Positions 27,641 through 35,460 of a DNA stretch of 64,000 nucleotides are shown here, piece by piece. Both the position numbers and the translations under genes were made by a program. The DNA is from an uncultured Candidatus Melainabacteria bacterium (GTDB lineage: Bacteria > Cyanobacteriota > Vampirovibrionia > Gastranaerophilales > Gastranaerophilaceae). The stretch lies in NCBI GenBank assembly GCA_934754425.1, contig CAKVIN010000009.1, forward strand, positions 24,167-88,166. Direction: 5' to 3'. The notes beneath the pieces were generated by a model. It saw only the letters and a program-made list of their open reading frames with translations, was not told the DNA's origin and ran no database searches. Position 1 is the first letter of the stretch; every line of letters begins with the position of its first letter.

Positions 27641-28315
27641 ATGTCTAAAAACATTTTTATAACCGCAACCGGAACTGATATTGGTAAAACCTATGTTTCT
27701 GCTTTAATTATTAAAAAAATGCGTGAAATGGGGTTTGATTGCGGATATTTTAAACCGGTTTTAAGTGGAGTAGAAGAAATTGATGGTAAATTAACCGTTA
27801 GTGATTGTAATTATGTTATAAATACTGCTAACATTCCTACTAGTGCCAATGAATGCGTATCTTATTGGTGGAAAGAAGCTGTTTCTCCACATCTTGCAGC
27901 CAAAAGACAAAATCAAGAAATTGATATCTCAAAAATAAAAAAAGATTTTGAAAATGCTAAAAACAAATATGATTATCTTTTAGTTGAAGGAGCCGGTGGC
28001 ATCACTTGTCCGCTTAATCTTGAAAATGGGGAAAAATATTTATTAAAAGATTTAATAAAAGAATTTAATACAAGTATTATAATAGTTGCTGATGGTGGAT
28101 TAGGGACTATTAATTCTATATTATTAACTGTAGAATACGCTCGCAACAATGGAATAAATATAAAAGGGATTATTCTAAATAATTTTGAACCGAACAATTT
28201 TATGCATCAGGATAATTTAAAACAAGTTGAATATTTAACCGGTGTAAAAGTTGTTGCAACTGTAGAAAAAGGACAAAAAGATATAAAACTTTTAGAAAAT
28301 TTGTTTGAGGTATAA
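27641..28315 (+). CDS. bioD: Dethiobiotin synthetase
   Basis: BioD closes the ureido ring of biotin from 7,8-diaminopelargonate, CO2 and ATP. The 224 residues begin with the BioD P-loop ATGTDIGKTYV, followed by FKPVLSG. The SPHLAAK motif and the VEGAGGITCPL segment are also typical. AGAGAAGAGG precedes the ATG. bioA starts 2 bases after its stop, so the pair is one operon. Neither bioB nor bioF is nearby. Confidence 0.95.
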   Translation: MSKNIFITATGTDIGKTYVSALIIKKMREMGFDCGYFKPVLSGVEEIDGKLTVSDCNYVINTANIPTSANECVSYWWKEAVSPHLAAKRQNQEIDISKIKKDFENAKNKYDYLLVEGAGGITCPLNLENGEKYLLKDLIKEFNTSIIIVADGGLGTINSILLTVEYARNNGINIKGIILNNFEPNNFMHQDNLKQVEYLTGVKVVATVEKGQKDIKLLENLFEV

Positions 28316-28317
28316 AT

Positions 28318-29703
28318 ATGGATTGGCAAAAAGAAGATTTGAAATATATATGGCACCCTTGTTCGCAAATGAAAGACTACGAAACACTTCCGCCGATTGT
28401 AATTGAACGTGGTGAAGGTATAAACATATATGATACTAACGGTAAGTGCTACAAAGATGTAATCAGTTCCTGGTGGTGTAATCTTCTTGGGCATTGTAAT
28501 CCTAGAATTAATGCTGCTGTTAAAAAACAAATTGACGAATTAGAACACGTAATTTTTGCGAACTTTTCTCACAAGCCTGCAATAACACTTTGCCACGAAT
28601 TAGCAAAAGTAATTCCGGACGGACTTTGTAAATTTAATTTTGCAGATAACGGTTCTGCTGCTATTGAAATGGCTTTAAAGATGAGTTTCCAATATCATTA
28701 TCAAACAGGAAATCCGCAGAAGAAAAGATTTATGGCACTTTCTGATGCTTATCACGGAGAAACACTTGGTGCACTTGCAGTTGGTGGTGTTGATTTGTAT
28801 TCAGAATTATATAAGCCACTATTACTTGATGTTTTAAGAATCGACGGACCAGATTGTTACAGATGTCCATATAATAAACAATGCGAAGGACACTGCACAT
28901 ATAAAAGTGAAAATGTAACTTGTAATTGTGAGTGTTTTGAAAAAGCGGAACAAATGTTTGAAAAATATGCAGATGAAACTGCTGCAATAATTGTAGAACC
29001 ACTTTTACAAGGTTCTGCCGGTATGAGAGTTTATCCGCCTTTATATTTGAAAAAGCTAAGAGAATTATGCGACAAATACAATGTTCATCTTATAGCAGAC
29101 GAAATTGCAACCGGCTACGGTAGAACAGGCAAGATGTTTGCATTCAATCATGCTGGCGTAAGCCCCGATATAATGTGTCTTTCAAAAGGTTTAACCGGTG
29201 GCTATATGCCTATGGCAATTGCTATTACTACACAAAAAATTTATGATGCTTTTTATGATGATTATTTAAAAGGAAAAGCATTTATGCATTCTCATACATA
29301 TGCCGGAAATCCGCTTGCTTGTTCTGCTGCAATAGAAGTTCTTAAAATTCTTAAAGATGAACAAATTATTGAAAACGCAAACCGCAGGGCAAAATACTTT
29401 AACAAAATCATTAAAGAAAAATTCTTACCACTTGAGAATGTTGGAGAAGTTCGTTCAATTGGTTTAATTAACGCTATAGAATTGATTAAAAACAGAGATA
29501 CAAAAGAACCTTTAGATTATACCAAACGTACAGGATATCAAATTTACAAAAAAGCATTGCAAAAAGGGGTTCTTTTAAGACCTTTAGGCGATGTAATTTA
29601 TTTTAATCCGCCATTGATAATAAAAGAAGAAGACATGGATTTTGTAACGAATGTAGCGTTGGAGTGTACAAAAGAAATTCTGCGTGATACAATAAAATCG
29701 TAG
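28318..29703 (+). CDS. bioA: Adenosylmethionine-8-amino-7-oxononanoate aminotransferase
   Basis: BioA makes 7,8-diaminopelargonate, the substrate of BioD. This class III aminotransferase has the N-terminal IWHPCSQMKDYE substrate motif, SSWWCNLLGH, the cofactor-binding ADNGSAAIEMALK, DEIATGYGRTG, and the PLP lysine in LSKGLTGGYMP. A Cys-rich insert follows residue 180: seven Cys within 27 residues, arranged CYRCP, C, C, then CNCEC. Related BioA/BioK proteins have a shorter Cys insert, so this one looks expanded and may bind metal. The amino donor (SAM or lysine) cannot be told. A lipoprotein gene follows after 24 bases. Confidence 0.93.
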   Translation: MDWQKEDLKYIWHPCSQMKDYETLPPIVIERGEGINIYDTNGKCYKDVISSWWCNLLGHCNPRINAAVKKQIDELEHVIFANFSHKPAITLCHELAKVIPDGLCKFNFADNGSAAIEMALKMSFQYHYQTGNPQKKRFMALSDAYHGETLGALAVGGVDLYSELYKPLLLDVLRIDGPDCYRCPYNKQCEGHCTYKSENVTCNCECFEKAEQMFEKYADETAAIIVEPLLQGSAGMRVYPPLYLKKLRELCDKYNVHLIADEIATGYGRTGKMFAFNHAGVSPDIMCLSKGLTGGYMPMAIAITTQKIYDAFYDDYLKGKAFMHSHTYAGNPLACSAAIEVLKILKDEQIIENANRRAKYFNKIIKEKFLPLENVGEVRSIGLINAIELIKNRDTKEPLDYTKRTGYQIYKKALQKGVLLRPLGDVIYFNPPLIIKEEDMDFVTNVALECTKEILRDTIKS

Positions 29704-29727
29704 CCGAAATTAAGGAGTATCTCCGCA

Positions 29728-30273
29728 ATGAAGATATCATTAAAAAGTATTGCGCCTATAGTGGCGTTTGGTGTGATGTCCTTGTCATCTTGCACATCTC
29801 CAGCTGATAGAACAAAGGATTATTTAACATCAACAAATAGAAATCATGACGAATTTAATAAATTAACCAGTGATATTGAAATGGAAAATTATTATTATCA
29901 GACAACTTTGCAATCACGCTTAGATTCTATGGCATATAGAGATGTTTTTAATTCTACAAAAGCTGCTCAAGATTCTGAAAAAGTTGCTAATTTTAATAAA
30001 ATTGCAGCAAACTATAGAGCTGTTCTTGATGATAAATATAATTTTAAAAAAGCAATTAAATCAATTAAATCCAAATTGGTTTCTGGTGGAATCACAGTAA
30101 AAGATTTAAAAAAGATAAATTCAAACACAGATAATTATGGACATCCTCTTCATTTAACGCAACATTATGCTGATGATTGGGCATATAGAAAATATTTTGA
30201 AAAAATTGGAATTTATAAAGGAAATGTCCCTAAAAAATGTGACGAAATATCAAAGTCAATAAGACCATTCTAA
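29728..30273 (+). CDS. Predicted lipoprotein of unknown function
   Basis: The 181-residue protein has a type II signal peptide: Lys near the N-terminus, a hydrophobic stretch, and the lipobox LSSC with the lipidated Cys at 22. The rest is charged and helical with many Asn, Lys and Tyr. I do not recognise a domain. AAGGAG lies upstream of the ATG. The next gene, an HExxH protein, starts one base after the stop, so the two are translationally linked and may act together. Confidence 0.75.
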   Translation: MKISLKSIAPIVAFGVMSLSSCTSPADRTKDYLTSTNRNHDEFNKLTSDIEMENYYYQTTLQSRLDSMAYRDVFNSTKAAQDSEKVANFNKIAANYRAVLDDKYNFKKAIKSIKSKLVSGGITVKDLKKINSNTDNYGHPLHLTQHYADDWAYRKYFEKIGIYKGNVPKKCDEISKSIRPF

Positions 30274-30274
30274 T

Positions 30275-31102
30275 ATGAAAATAAGAACACAAAATCGAAT
30301 TTCTCCAAAAGCTGCATTACCCTTTAACTTTGTTAAAGGTAGTTTTGAGCAGAGAAATAACAAAGCTCAACAATATTGGAATACTTTTGCAAATGAATAT
30401 AAAAGAATAAAAAAACCAAATGTTGAAGATTATAGAATGTGTATAAATGATGCACTTGCGCCAAATAGAGTTCGTTATAAAGTTACGAAAGAAACTAATG
30501 AGGACAATTGGGGCAGTACTTGTATGGGAATAAGAGTTGAACAGAATGCTTTGAAGAGCTATATTATAAATCATCGCATTCATAAAATTCGTCTTCCTAT
30601 AGATGATGATGGGGTTATTCAAAGAGAACTTACAGCCGTTCACGAAGCACGACATTTTTTCGACCATTTATTTAATCCCAAAATTTCACTTATACGTGTT
30701 CGTCAATTAACAAACAAAAAAGAATATGATAAAGATGTTGATAATTTAAGAGATGTTATTTTAGGAACATTTTTTGAAGAAATCAACAAAAAAGATGTAA
30801 AGAAAAAGTTTGAAAAAATATTGGCAAAATTATCTAATGATGTAGCAATTGAAGCTTTGCAGAGTATTAGATATTCATTATTGACAGAAAAAAATGCATA
30901 TTTAGCAGAAGTAAAATATTTACTTGATAAAAATCCTATAACAAATGTATTTCGTGCAATAGAGGCAAATATTGCATACAAAATTTGTCATTTTTCTTAT
31001 AGAGAAAAACTTGTGAAACAAAAAATAAAAGAACTCATTTCTGCAGAAAGAGAAGCTCATCAACATAATTTAGAAAAAAACAACAAAAATAAGAGAATTT
31101 AG
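30275..31102 (+). CDS. Putative zinc metallopeptidase-like protein (HEARH motif)
   Basis: A 275-residue protein with HEARH at residues 123-127 followed by FFDH, in a predicted helix. This matches the HExxH zinc motif of gluzincin/metzincin peptidases. A third metal ligand is not obvious (D130 or H131 are too close), so activity is unproved. The first 25 residues are basic with LPFNFVKG. There is no signal peptide. The remainder is Lys-rich helices. It follows the lipoprotein gene by one base, and its last 4 bases overlap the convergent membrane-protein gene. Confidence 0.6.
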   Translation: MKIRTQNRISPKAALPFNFVKGSFEQRNNKAQQYWNTFANEYKRIKKPNVEDYRMCINDALAPNRVRYKVTKETNEDNWGSTCMGIRVEQNALKSYIINHRIHKIRLPIDDDGVIQRELTAVHEARHFFDHLFNPKISLIRVRQLTNKKEYDKDVDNLRDVILGTFFEEINKKDVKKKFEKILAKLSNDVAIEALQSIRYSLLTEKNAYLAEVKYLLDKNPITNVFRAIEANIAYKICHFSYREKLVKQKIKELISAEREAHQHNLEKNNKNKRI

Positions 31103-31758
31103 TTACTTTTCCCTGCTCTATAGCCGCTATATGAATAAATGAATGGTAAAATTGTTTCTATATGTAATTTATTCACAAATGGAATTTTTGCTAAAACCAA
31201 AATCCCAATAGCATCGTCTATATTTGCAATACAATCAATCAAACCTAATTTTCTATCCGGCAATTTATCTTTTGGGTCTGTGATTATGTTAGATAAAGAT
31301 GCGGCACCAAACATCCCAATAATTAAACCACCTAGCATAGCGCCGGTTTTTCCAAATACATTATTAAAGTGCTTACTATTTTCAGAAAGTTTTAAACAAC
31401 CACCTGCAATCCAAGTTGGAATTGATGCGTTCAAAAACTGAAATAAACCTTCTTGTAGTTTATTTTTATTAGTTTTTTTATTCTCTCCAATCATCCCTAA
31501 AGCAACCCCTCCGGCGATTGATGAAGCTGATATAGTTAACATGTCTGATAAATTATAATTTAATTTTGATAAAGATTTAATTTTTTGCTTTTTTAACATC
31601 AACGCAACCGGAATTGCAGTGCCGATTACAGATCCTACTCCTGCTCTAATTTTATCATCAGTTGTAACATCTTTCTCTCTGGCTTTGTTACGCAAAGCTG
31701 ACAGTTTTTGATTTTTTTCACTAATGAATGTTAAATTATTTGATACACAGGAGTTCAT
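31099..31758 (-). CDS. Membrane protein of unknown function
   Basis: The 219 residues include about four or five hydrophobic Gly/Ala-rich segments (for example SVIGTAIPVALML, SSIAGGVALGMIG, MLGGLIIGMFGAASL) between basic loops. The first 40 residues are soluble. I do not know the family. It starts 11 bases after thrB ends on the same strand and is probably co-transcribed. Its C-terminal codons overlap the end of the convergent HExxH gene by 4 bases. Confidence 0.65.
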   Translation of the reverse strand: MNSCVSNNLTFISEKNQKLSALRNKAREKDVTTDDKIRAGVGSVIGTAIPVALMLKKQKIKSLSKLNYNLSDMLTISASSIAGGVALGMIGENKKTNKNKLQEGLFQFLNASIPTWIAGGCLKLSENSKHFNNVFGKTGAMLGGLIIGMFGAASLSNIITDPKDKLPDRKLGLIDCIANIDDAIGILVLAKIPFVNKLHIETILPFIYSYSGYRAGKSN

Positions 31759-31769
31759 ACTTTTGTCGG

Positions 31770-32708
31770 TTATTCTATTATTTCAGCACCATTTGGTTCT
31801 ACTTTTAATGTTCGAACATCTGCTTTTATGCTCTGAACATCCCAAATGTCTTTTACTATTGATTTTATTTTATCTAAATCATATTTATGAGAAATTACTA
31901 ATAAAGAAGGGCCTGCGCCAGATAATACACAACCTAGTACACCGTCTTCATGCTTAAAAGCATCCATAATTTCTTTCATACCAGGGACTAATTTTTCTCT
32001 ATAAGGTTGATGTAATTTGTCTTGAAGAGCTATTTTCATCAATTTTTCATCTTTATTGTTTACTGCTTCAATAAGCATTGCAAGATGTTTTGCATTATAT
32101 ACCGCATCTTTCATCGGAATTTGTTCAGGCAATACTGAACGAGCAATATTTGTTGATAATTCAAAATCAGGAATACAAACTGTTATATCCCATTCTTGAG
32201 GCCAATTAAGTTTTCTATAAACAATTGAACCATCATCTTCTTGAGAGGCCATTACAAATCCACCCAAGATTGCTGGGGCAACATTGTCCGGATGACCTTC
32301 TACTTCTGTCGCAATTGAAAGTAAAGCTGTTTCATCAGCAGGTGAACCTAAAAGTTTATTTGCTGCAATTAAACCACCGACAACAACTGCTGCAGAACTA
32401 CCTAATCCTCTAGTAATAGGAATTTGAGATTGAATATTTATTTTAAGTTCTGATGGTTCTTGACCGATAGAATTGTAAAGCATTTCTACTGCTTTATAAA
32501 CAATATTATTTTCATCACGAGGAATGTTATCGAAAATCATTTCATCAATAACTTCTTCTTCTGACATTAAATTAATCTCAATTCCTGTTCCCGGTAAAAC
32601 TGTTTCTTCTATTGTAATTGTATTATAAATAGGTAATGCTAACCCCAAACAGTCAAAACCAGGGCCTATATTTGCAGATGTTGCAGGAACTTTTACGCTT
32701 ACTTTCAT
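31770..32708 (-). CDS. thrB: Homoserine kinase
   Basis: ThrB phosphorylates homoserine on the way to threonine. It is a GHMP kinase of 312 residues, the normal length. The N-terminal VPATSANIGPGFDCLGLAL, the ATP-binding loop PITRGLGSSAA, the EVEGHPDNVAPAILGG motif and the C-terminal GAGPSLL are all standard. AGGAGA precedes the ATG. Other threonine genes are not in the window. The membrane protein at 31758 follows in the same direction. Confidence 0.96.
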   Translation of the reverse strand: MKVSVKVPATSANIGPGFDCLGLALPIYNTITIEETVLPGTGIEINLMSEEEVIDEMIFDNIPRDENNIVYKAVEMLYNSIGQEPSELKINIQSQIPITRGLGSSAAVVVGGLIAANKLLGSPADETALLSIATEVEGHPDNVAPAILGGFVMASQEDDGSIVYRKLNWPQEWDITVCIPDFELSTNIARSVLPEQIPMKDAVYNAKHLAMLIEAVNNKDEKLMKIALQDKLHQPYREKLVPGMKEIMDAFKHEDGVLGCVLSGAGPSLLVISHKYDLDKIKSIVKDIWDVQSIKADVRTLKVEPNGAEIIE

Positions 32709-32778
32709 TTTCTAATTGTCTCCTAAAATTATAACGAGATTATACAATAAAGACAGAGTAAAAAACAACTGTTAAAGT

Positions 32779-34014
32779 TTAATAAAACATTTGCATCGCA
32801 TTTGGCAATGATTTATGATAATTATACACAGACGGTTGTAGTCTGATTCCATAAGTTACATGGTCATTATCAACAGAAACCCATTCGCCTCTATTTACGC
32901 CATCCATAAATCCTTCTGTATTCATCATATCAGAATTTGAATTTGGTGCCATCAAGAAGAAGTTTTTGTATCCTACAGTATCGTTGTAAGCCAAACCTAA
33001 TGCTTTAAAATCCGGTAATGTTTTTGCAAGATAGCTTAAATTTTTTCCAATTTCCATATTTGTTGGAAGGTGTTCAATGTATTTATAAATTGAATAATTT
33101 TTGTCATGGTTGTAATAACAAAGTGGAGCTGAATTTCTACTTCTGTTATATGTCAAGTAAGAATCAATTTTAGCCAATGTTCCAAGAGCAAATGGTGCAT
33201 CAAGGCTTCTCATTTCCGGTCTACTCATTTTTAAAACATATTTTTTTCCTTCAGGAGTGAAGATGCCAAAAACATTTTTGTCAGATTTTCCTTCCGTAAA
33301 ATAAGCAAAATCATATTTTCTATTATCAATTGTCATGCTTTCAATATGTTTTTTACTTTTTAGTCCATATTCCATTTGTCCGGAAAGATAGTCAGTAATT
33401 TTATCAAGGTGTTCTCTTGGAATTTCTCTAGGAACATTTCCTATTTCAACTTTATCAGTTCCACGTAATTGTTGATATTTTTTTACAAGAAAATCTCCGC
33501 TCCAATCAGGTCGCATACGCAACAAGTCTTCTAAAGAATGTGATTCATTAACTTTCCATTCAATAAATCTTGTGTAAGCTCTATTATAAGGACTATCAAA
33601 GCTAAAAGACATCAAATTCTTTGAATTGTTTGGAAGTATTTTTGTTAATGTATCTAATACTTCGTTTGATTTTCTTGGATTATAAGCAATACTGGAAATT
33701 AATTCACGGCTTCTATCCGTTGTTTCTAAAATTTCTGTTAAAAATTTATCTAAAACTTCAGGAGTTTCTTTTATTTTTAAGAAAGATTGTATTGCCGGTG
33801 TTTTGTCATTTTTAATATACCAGTCATATTCTTCCCAAAGTTTTGCCATTGATTTATTCCCTTTGAAATTAATCCCTGTAAAATACATCGGATTTGTTGC
33901 AGGAAGTTTATACGATATTTGTTTTTGTTCATTATTGGTAGTGTTTTCTTTTTTAAGATTTTTTGTTAATAATTGATAATTATTATAATTAGTACTTATT
34001 GCAGCTATGTTCAT
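32779..34014 (-). CDS. Unknown protein with a possible kinase-like C-terminal half
   Basis: 411 residues. The first 60 are Asn/Thr/Lys-rich and contain INFKGN. Residues about 60-215 are helical. From about 235 the order of elements resembles a protein-kinase-like fold: a beta hairpin ending in KKYVLKMS (possible ATP Lys K262), a helix, a hinge-like SIYKYIEHLP (308-317), a loop with YNDTVGYKNFF (possible catalytic Asp345 and Asn351), and WVSVDND (possible metal Asp382). The Asp-Asn spacing is one residue longer than usual, so this is only suggestive. AAGGAG precedes the ATG. It is divergent from glyA. Confidence 0.6.
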   Translation of the reverse strand: MNIAAISTNYNNYQLLTKNLKKENTTNNEQKQISYKLPATNPMYFTGINFKGNKSMAKLWEEYDWYIKNDKTPAIQSFLKIKETPEVLDKFLTEILETTDRSRELISSIAYNPRKSNEVLDTLTKILPNNSKNLMSFSFDSPYNRAYTRFIEWKVNESHSLEDLLRMRPDWSGDFLVKKYQQLRGTDKVEIGNVPREIPREHLDKITDYLSGQMEYGLKSKKHIESMTIDNRKYDFAYFTEGKSDKNVFGIFTPEGKKYVLKMSRPEMRSLDAPFALGTLAKIDSYLTYNRSRNSAPLCYYNHDKNYSIYKYIEHLPTNMEIGKNLSYLAKTLPDFKALGLAYNDTVGYKNFFLMAPNSNSDMMNTEGFMDGVNRGEWVSVDNDHVTYGIRLQPSVYNYHKSLPNAMQMFY

Positions 34015-34089
34015 TTAGTTTCTCCTTATTATAAGAAGAAACTAAAACAAAAATATTTTTGTTATTTTATGAACGAATCGTTACAATTA

Positions 34090-34118
34090 TTTACTTATTA
34101 AATAATTTTCCGTATAAT
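34090..34118 (+). promoter_or_regulatory. Promoter for glyA
   Basis: TTTACT, 17 bases, then TATAAT, 51 bases before the glyA ATG. The -10 is a perfect match to the housekeeping consensus and the -35 is moderate. Confidence 0.55.
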
Positions 34119-34168
34119 TAATTAAAGATTTTGTGGGATTTGTACAGTTAAGGGGAGGAATTGAATTT

Positions 34169-35404
34169 ATGCATATAGAAGAAATAAAAAAAACAGATGC
34201 TGAAGTTGCACAATATATTGAAGCAGAATTAAAACGACAACAAACAACAATTGAACTTATTGCAAGTGAAAATTTCACTTCTCCAGCTGTAATGGAAGCT
34301 TGCGGAAGTGTTTTAACAAACAAATACGCAGAAGGAAAACCTCATAAAAGATATTATAACGGTTGCGAAGTTGTAGATAAGATTGAAGAACTTGCGCAAA
34401 AGCGTGCTTGTGAATTGTTTCATATGGATCATGCAAATGTTCAACCTCATTCCGGCGCACAAGCAAATATGGCAGTATTTTTTGCATTACTTAAACACGG
34501 CGATACTATTTTAGGTATGGATTTATCAAACGGTGGACATCTTAGCCACGGTTGTCCGGTAAATTTCTCCGGCATGTATTTTGATGCAAAAAGCTATGGT
34601 GTTGATTCAGAAGGCAATATTGATTATGAAGATGTTAGAAAAAAAGCACATGAATATAAACCAAAATTAATTATTTGTGGTGCAAGTAATTATTCAAAAA
34701 TAATCGATTTTAAAAAGTTTAGAGAAATTGCTGACGAAGTTGGAGCAATCCTAATGGCTGATATTGCTCATATAGCTGGACTTGTTGCAGGTGGAGTTCA
34801 TCCTTCTCCTGCTGGTTATGCTCAAATTGTAACAACTACAACGCATAAGACATTAAGAGGACCAAGAGGCGGCATAATTATGTGTGATGAAGAATATGCT
34901 GCAGTTATTGATAAAGCTGTATTCCCTGGAATTCAAGGTGGACCTTTAGAACATATTATTGCAGGTAAAGCAGTTGCATTAAAAGAAGCTTTATCGTTAG
35001 AATTTAAACAATATGCCGAACAAATTGTAAAAAATGCAAAATCGTTAGCGCAAGGACTTTTGGATAACGAAATGGAAATTGTTGGTGGTATGACAGAAAA
35101 TCACCTTATGACATTGGATTTGAGAAAAATAGGCAAAACTGGTAAAGATATGGCGAATGTTTTAGAAAAAGTAGGAATTACTGCAAATAAAAATACAGTT
35201 CCGAATGACCCTCAAAGTCCTTTTGTTACAAGTGGTATCAGATTAGGTGCTGCTGCAATGACTACCAGAGGATTTAAAGAAGATGATATGAGAGAAGTTG
35301 CAAGAATTATATCAGAAGCTATTAAGAATTCTGAAAACGAAGAAATTTTAGCACAACTAAAAAATGATTCTTTAAAACTTTGCGAAAAATATCCGCTTTA
35401 TTAA
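34169..35404 (+). CDS. glyA: Serine hydroxymethyltransferase
   Basis: GlyA interconverts serine and glycine with tetrahydrofolate and supplies one-carbon units. This PLP enzyme shows the N-terminal IELIASENFTSPAV, ANVQPHSGAQAN, the substrate-binding ADIAHIAGLVAGG, the PLP lysine in TTTTHKTLRGPRGG, and VTSGIRLGAAAMTTRG. Length is 411 residues from the ATG at 34169, which has GGGGAGG 8 bases upstream. A GTG at 34133 would add residues with no counterpart in the family. A strong terminator follows. Confidence 0.97.
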   Translation: MHIEEIKKTDAEVAQYIEAELKRQQTTIELIASENFTSPAVMEACGSVLTNKYAEGKPHKRYYNGCEVVDKIEELAQKRACELFHMDHANVQPHSGAQANMAVFFALLKHGDTILGMDLSNGGHLSHGCPVNFSGMYFDAKSYGVDSEGNIDYEDVRKKAHEYKPKLIICGASNYSKIIDFKKFREIADEVGAILMADIAHIAGLVAGGVHPSPAGYAQIVTTTTHKTLRGPRGGIIMCDEEYAAVIDKAVFPGIQGGPLEHIIAGKAVALKEALSLEFKQYAEQIVKNAKSLAQGLLDNEMEIVGGMTENHLMTLDLRKIGKTGKDMANVLEKVGITANKNTVPNDPQSPFVTSGIRLGAAAMTTRGFKEDDMREVARIISEAIKNSENEEILAQLKNDSLKLCEKYPLY

Positions 35405-35412
35405 TAGATATT

Positions 35413-35460
35413 AAAAACAGGAGGATGTCCAAAATCTTTGTGACATCCTCCTGTTTTTTA
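35413..35460. terminator. Strong bidirectional terminator between glyA and the 822-residue gene
   Basis: A 17-bp perfect stem (arms 35413-35429 and 35442-35458, core AACAGGAGGATGTC) with A and T runs at the ends. It should stop glyA and the convergent sigma-28-type operon. Confidence 0.9.

Noticed and set aside
34133..34168. GTG start extending glyA by 12 residues
   Set aside because: The ribosome site GGGGAGG lies inside the extension and serves the ATG at 34169.
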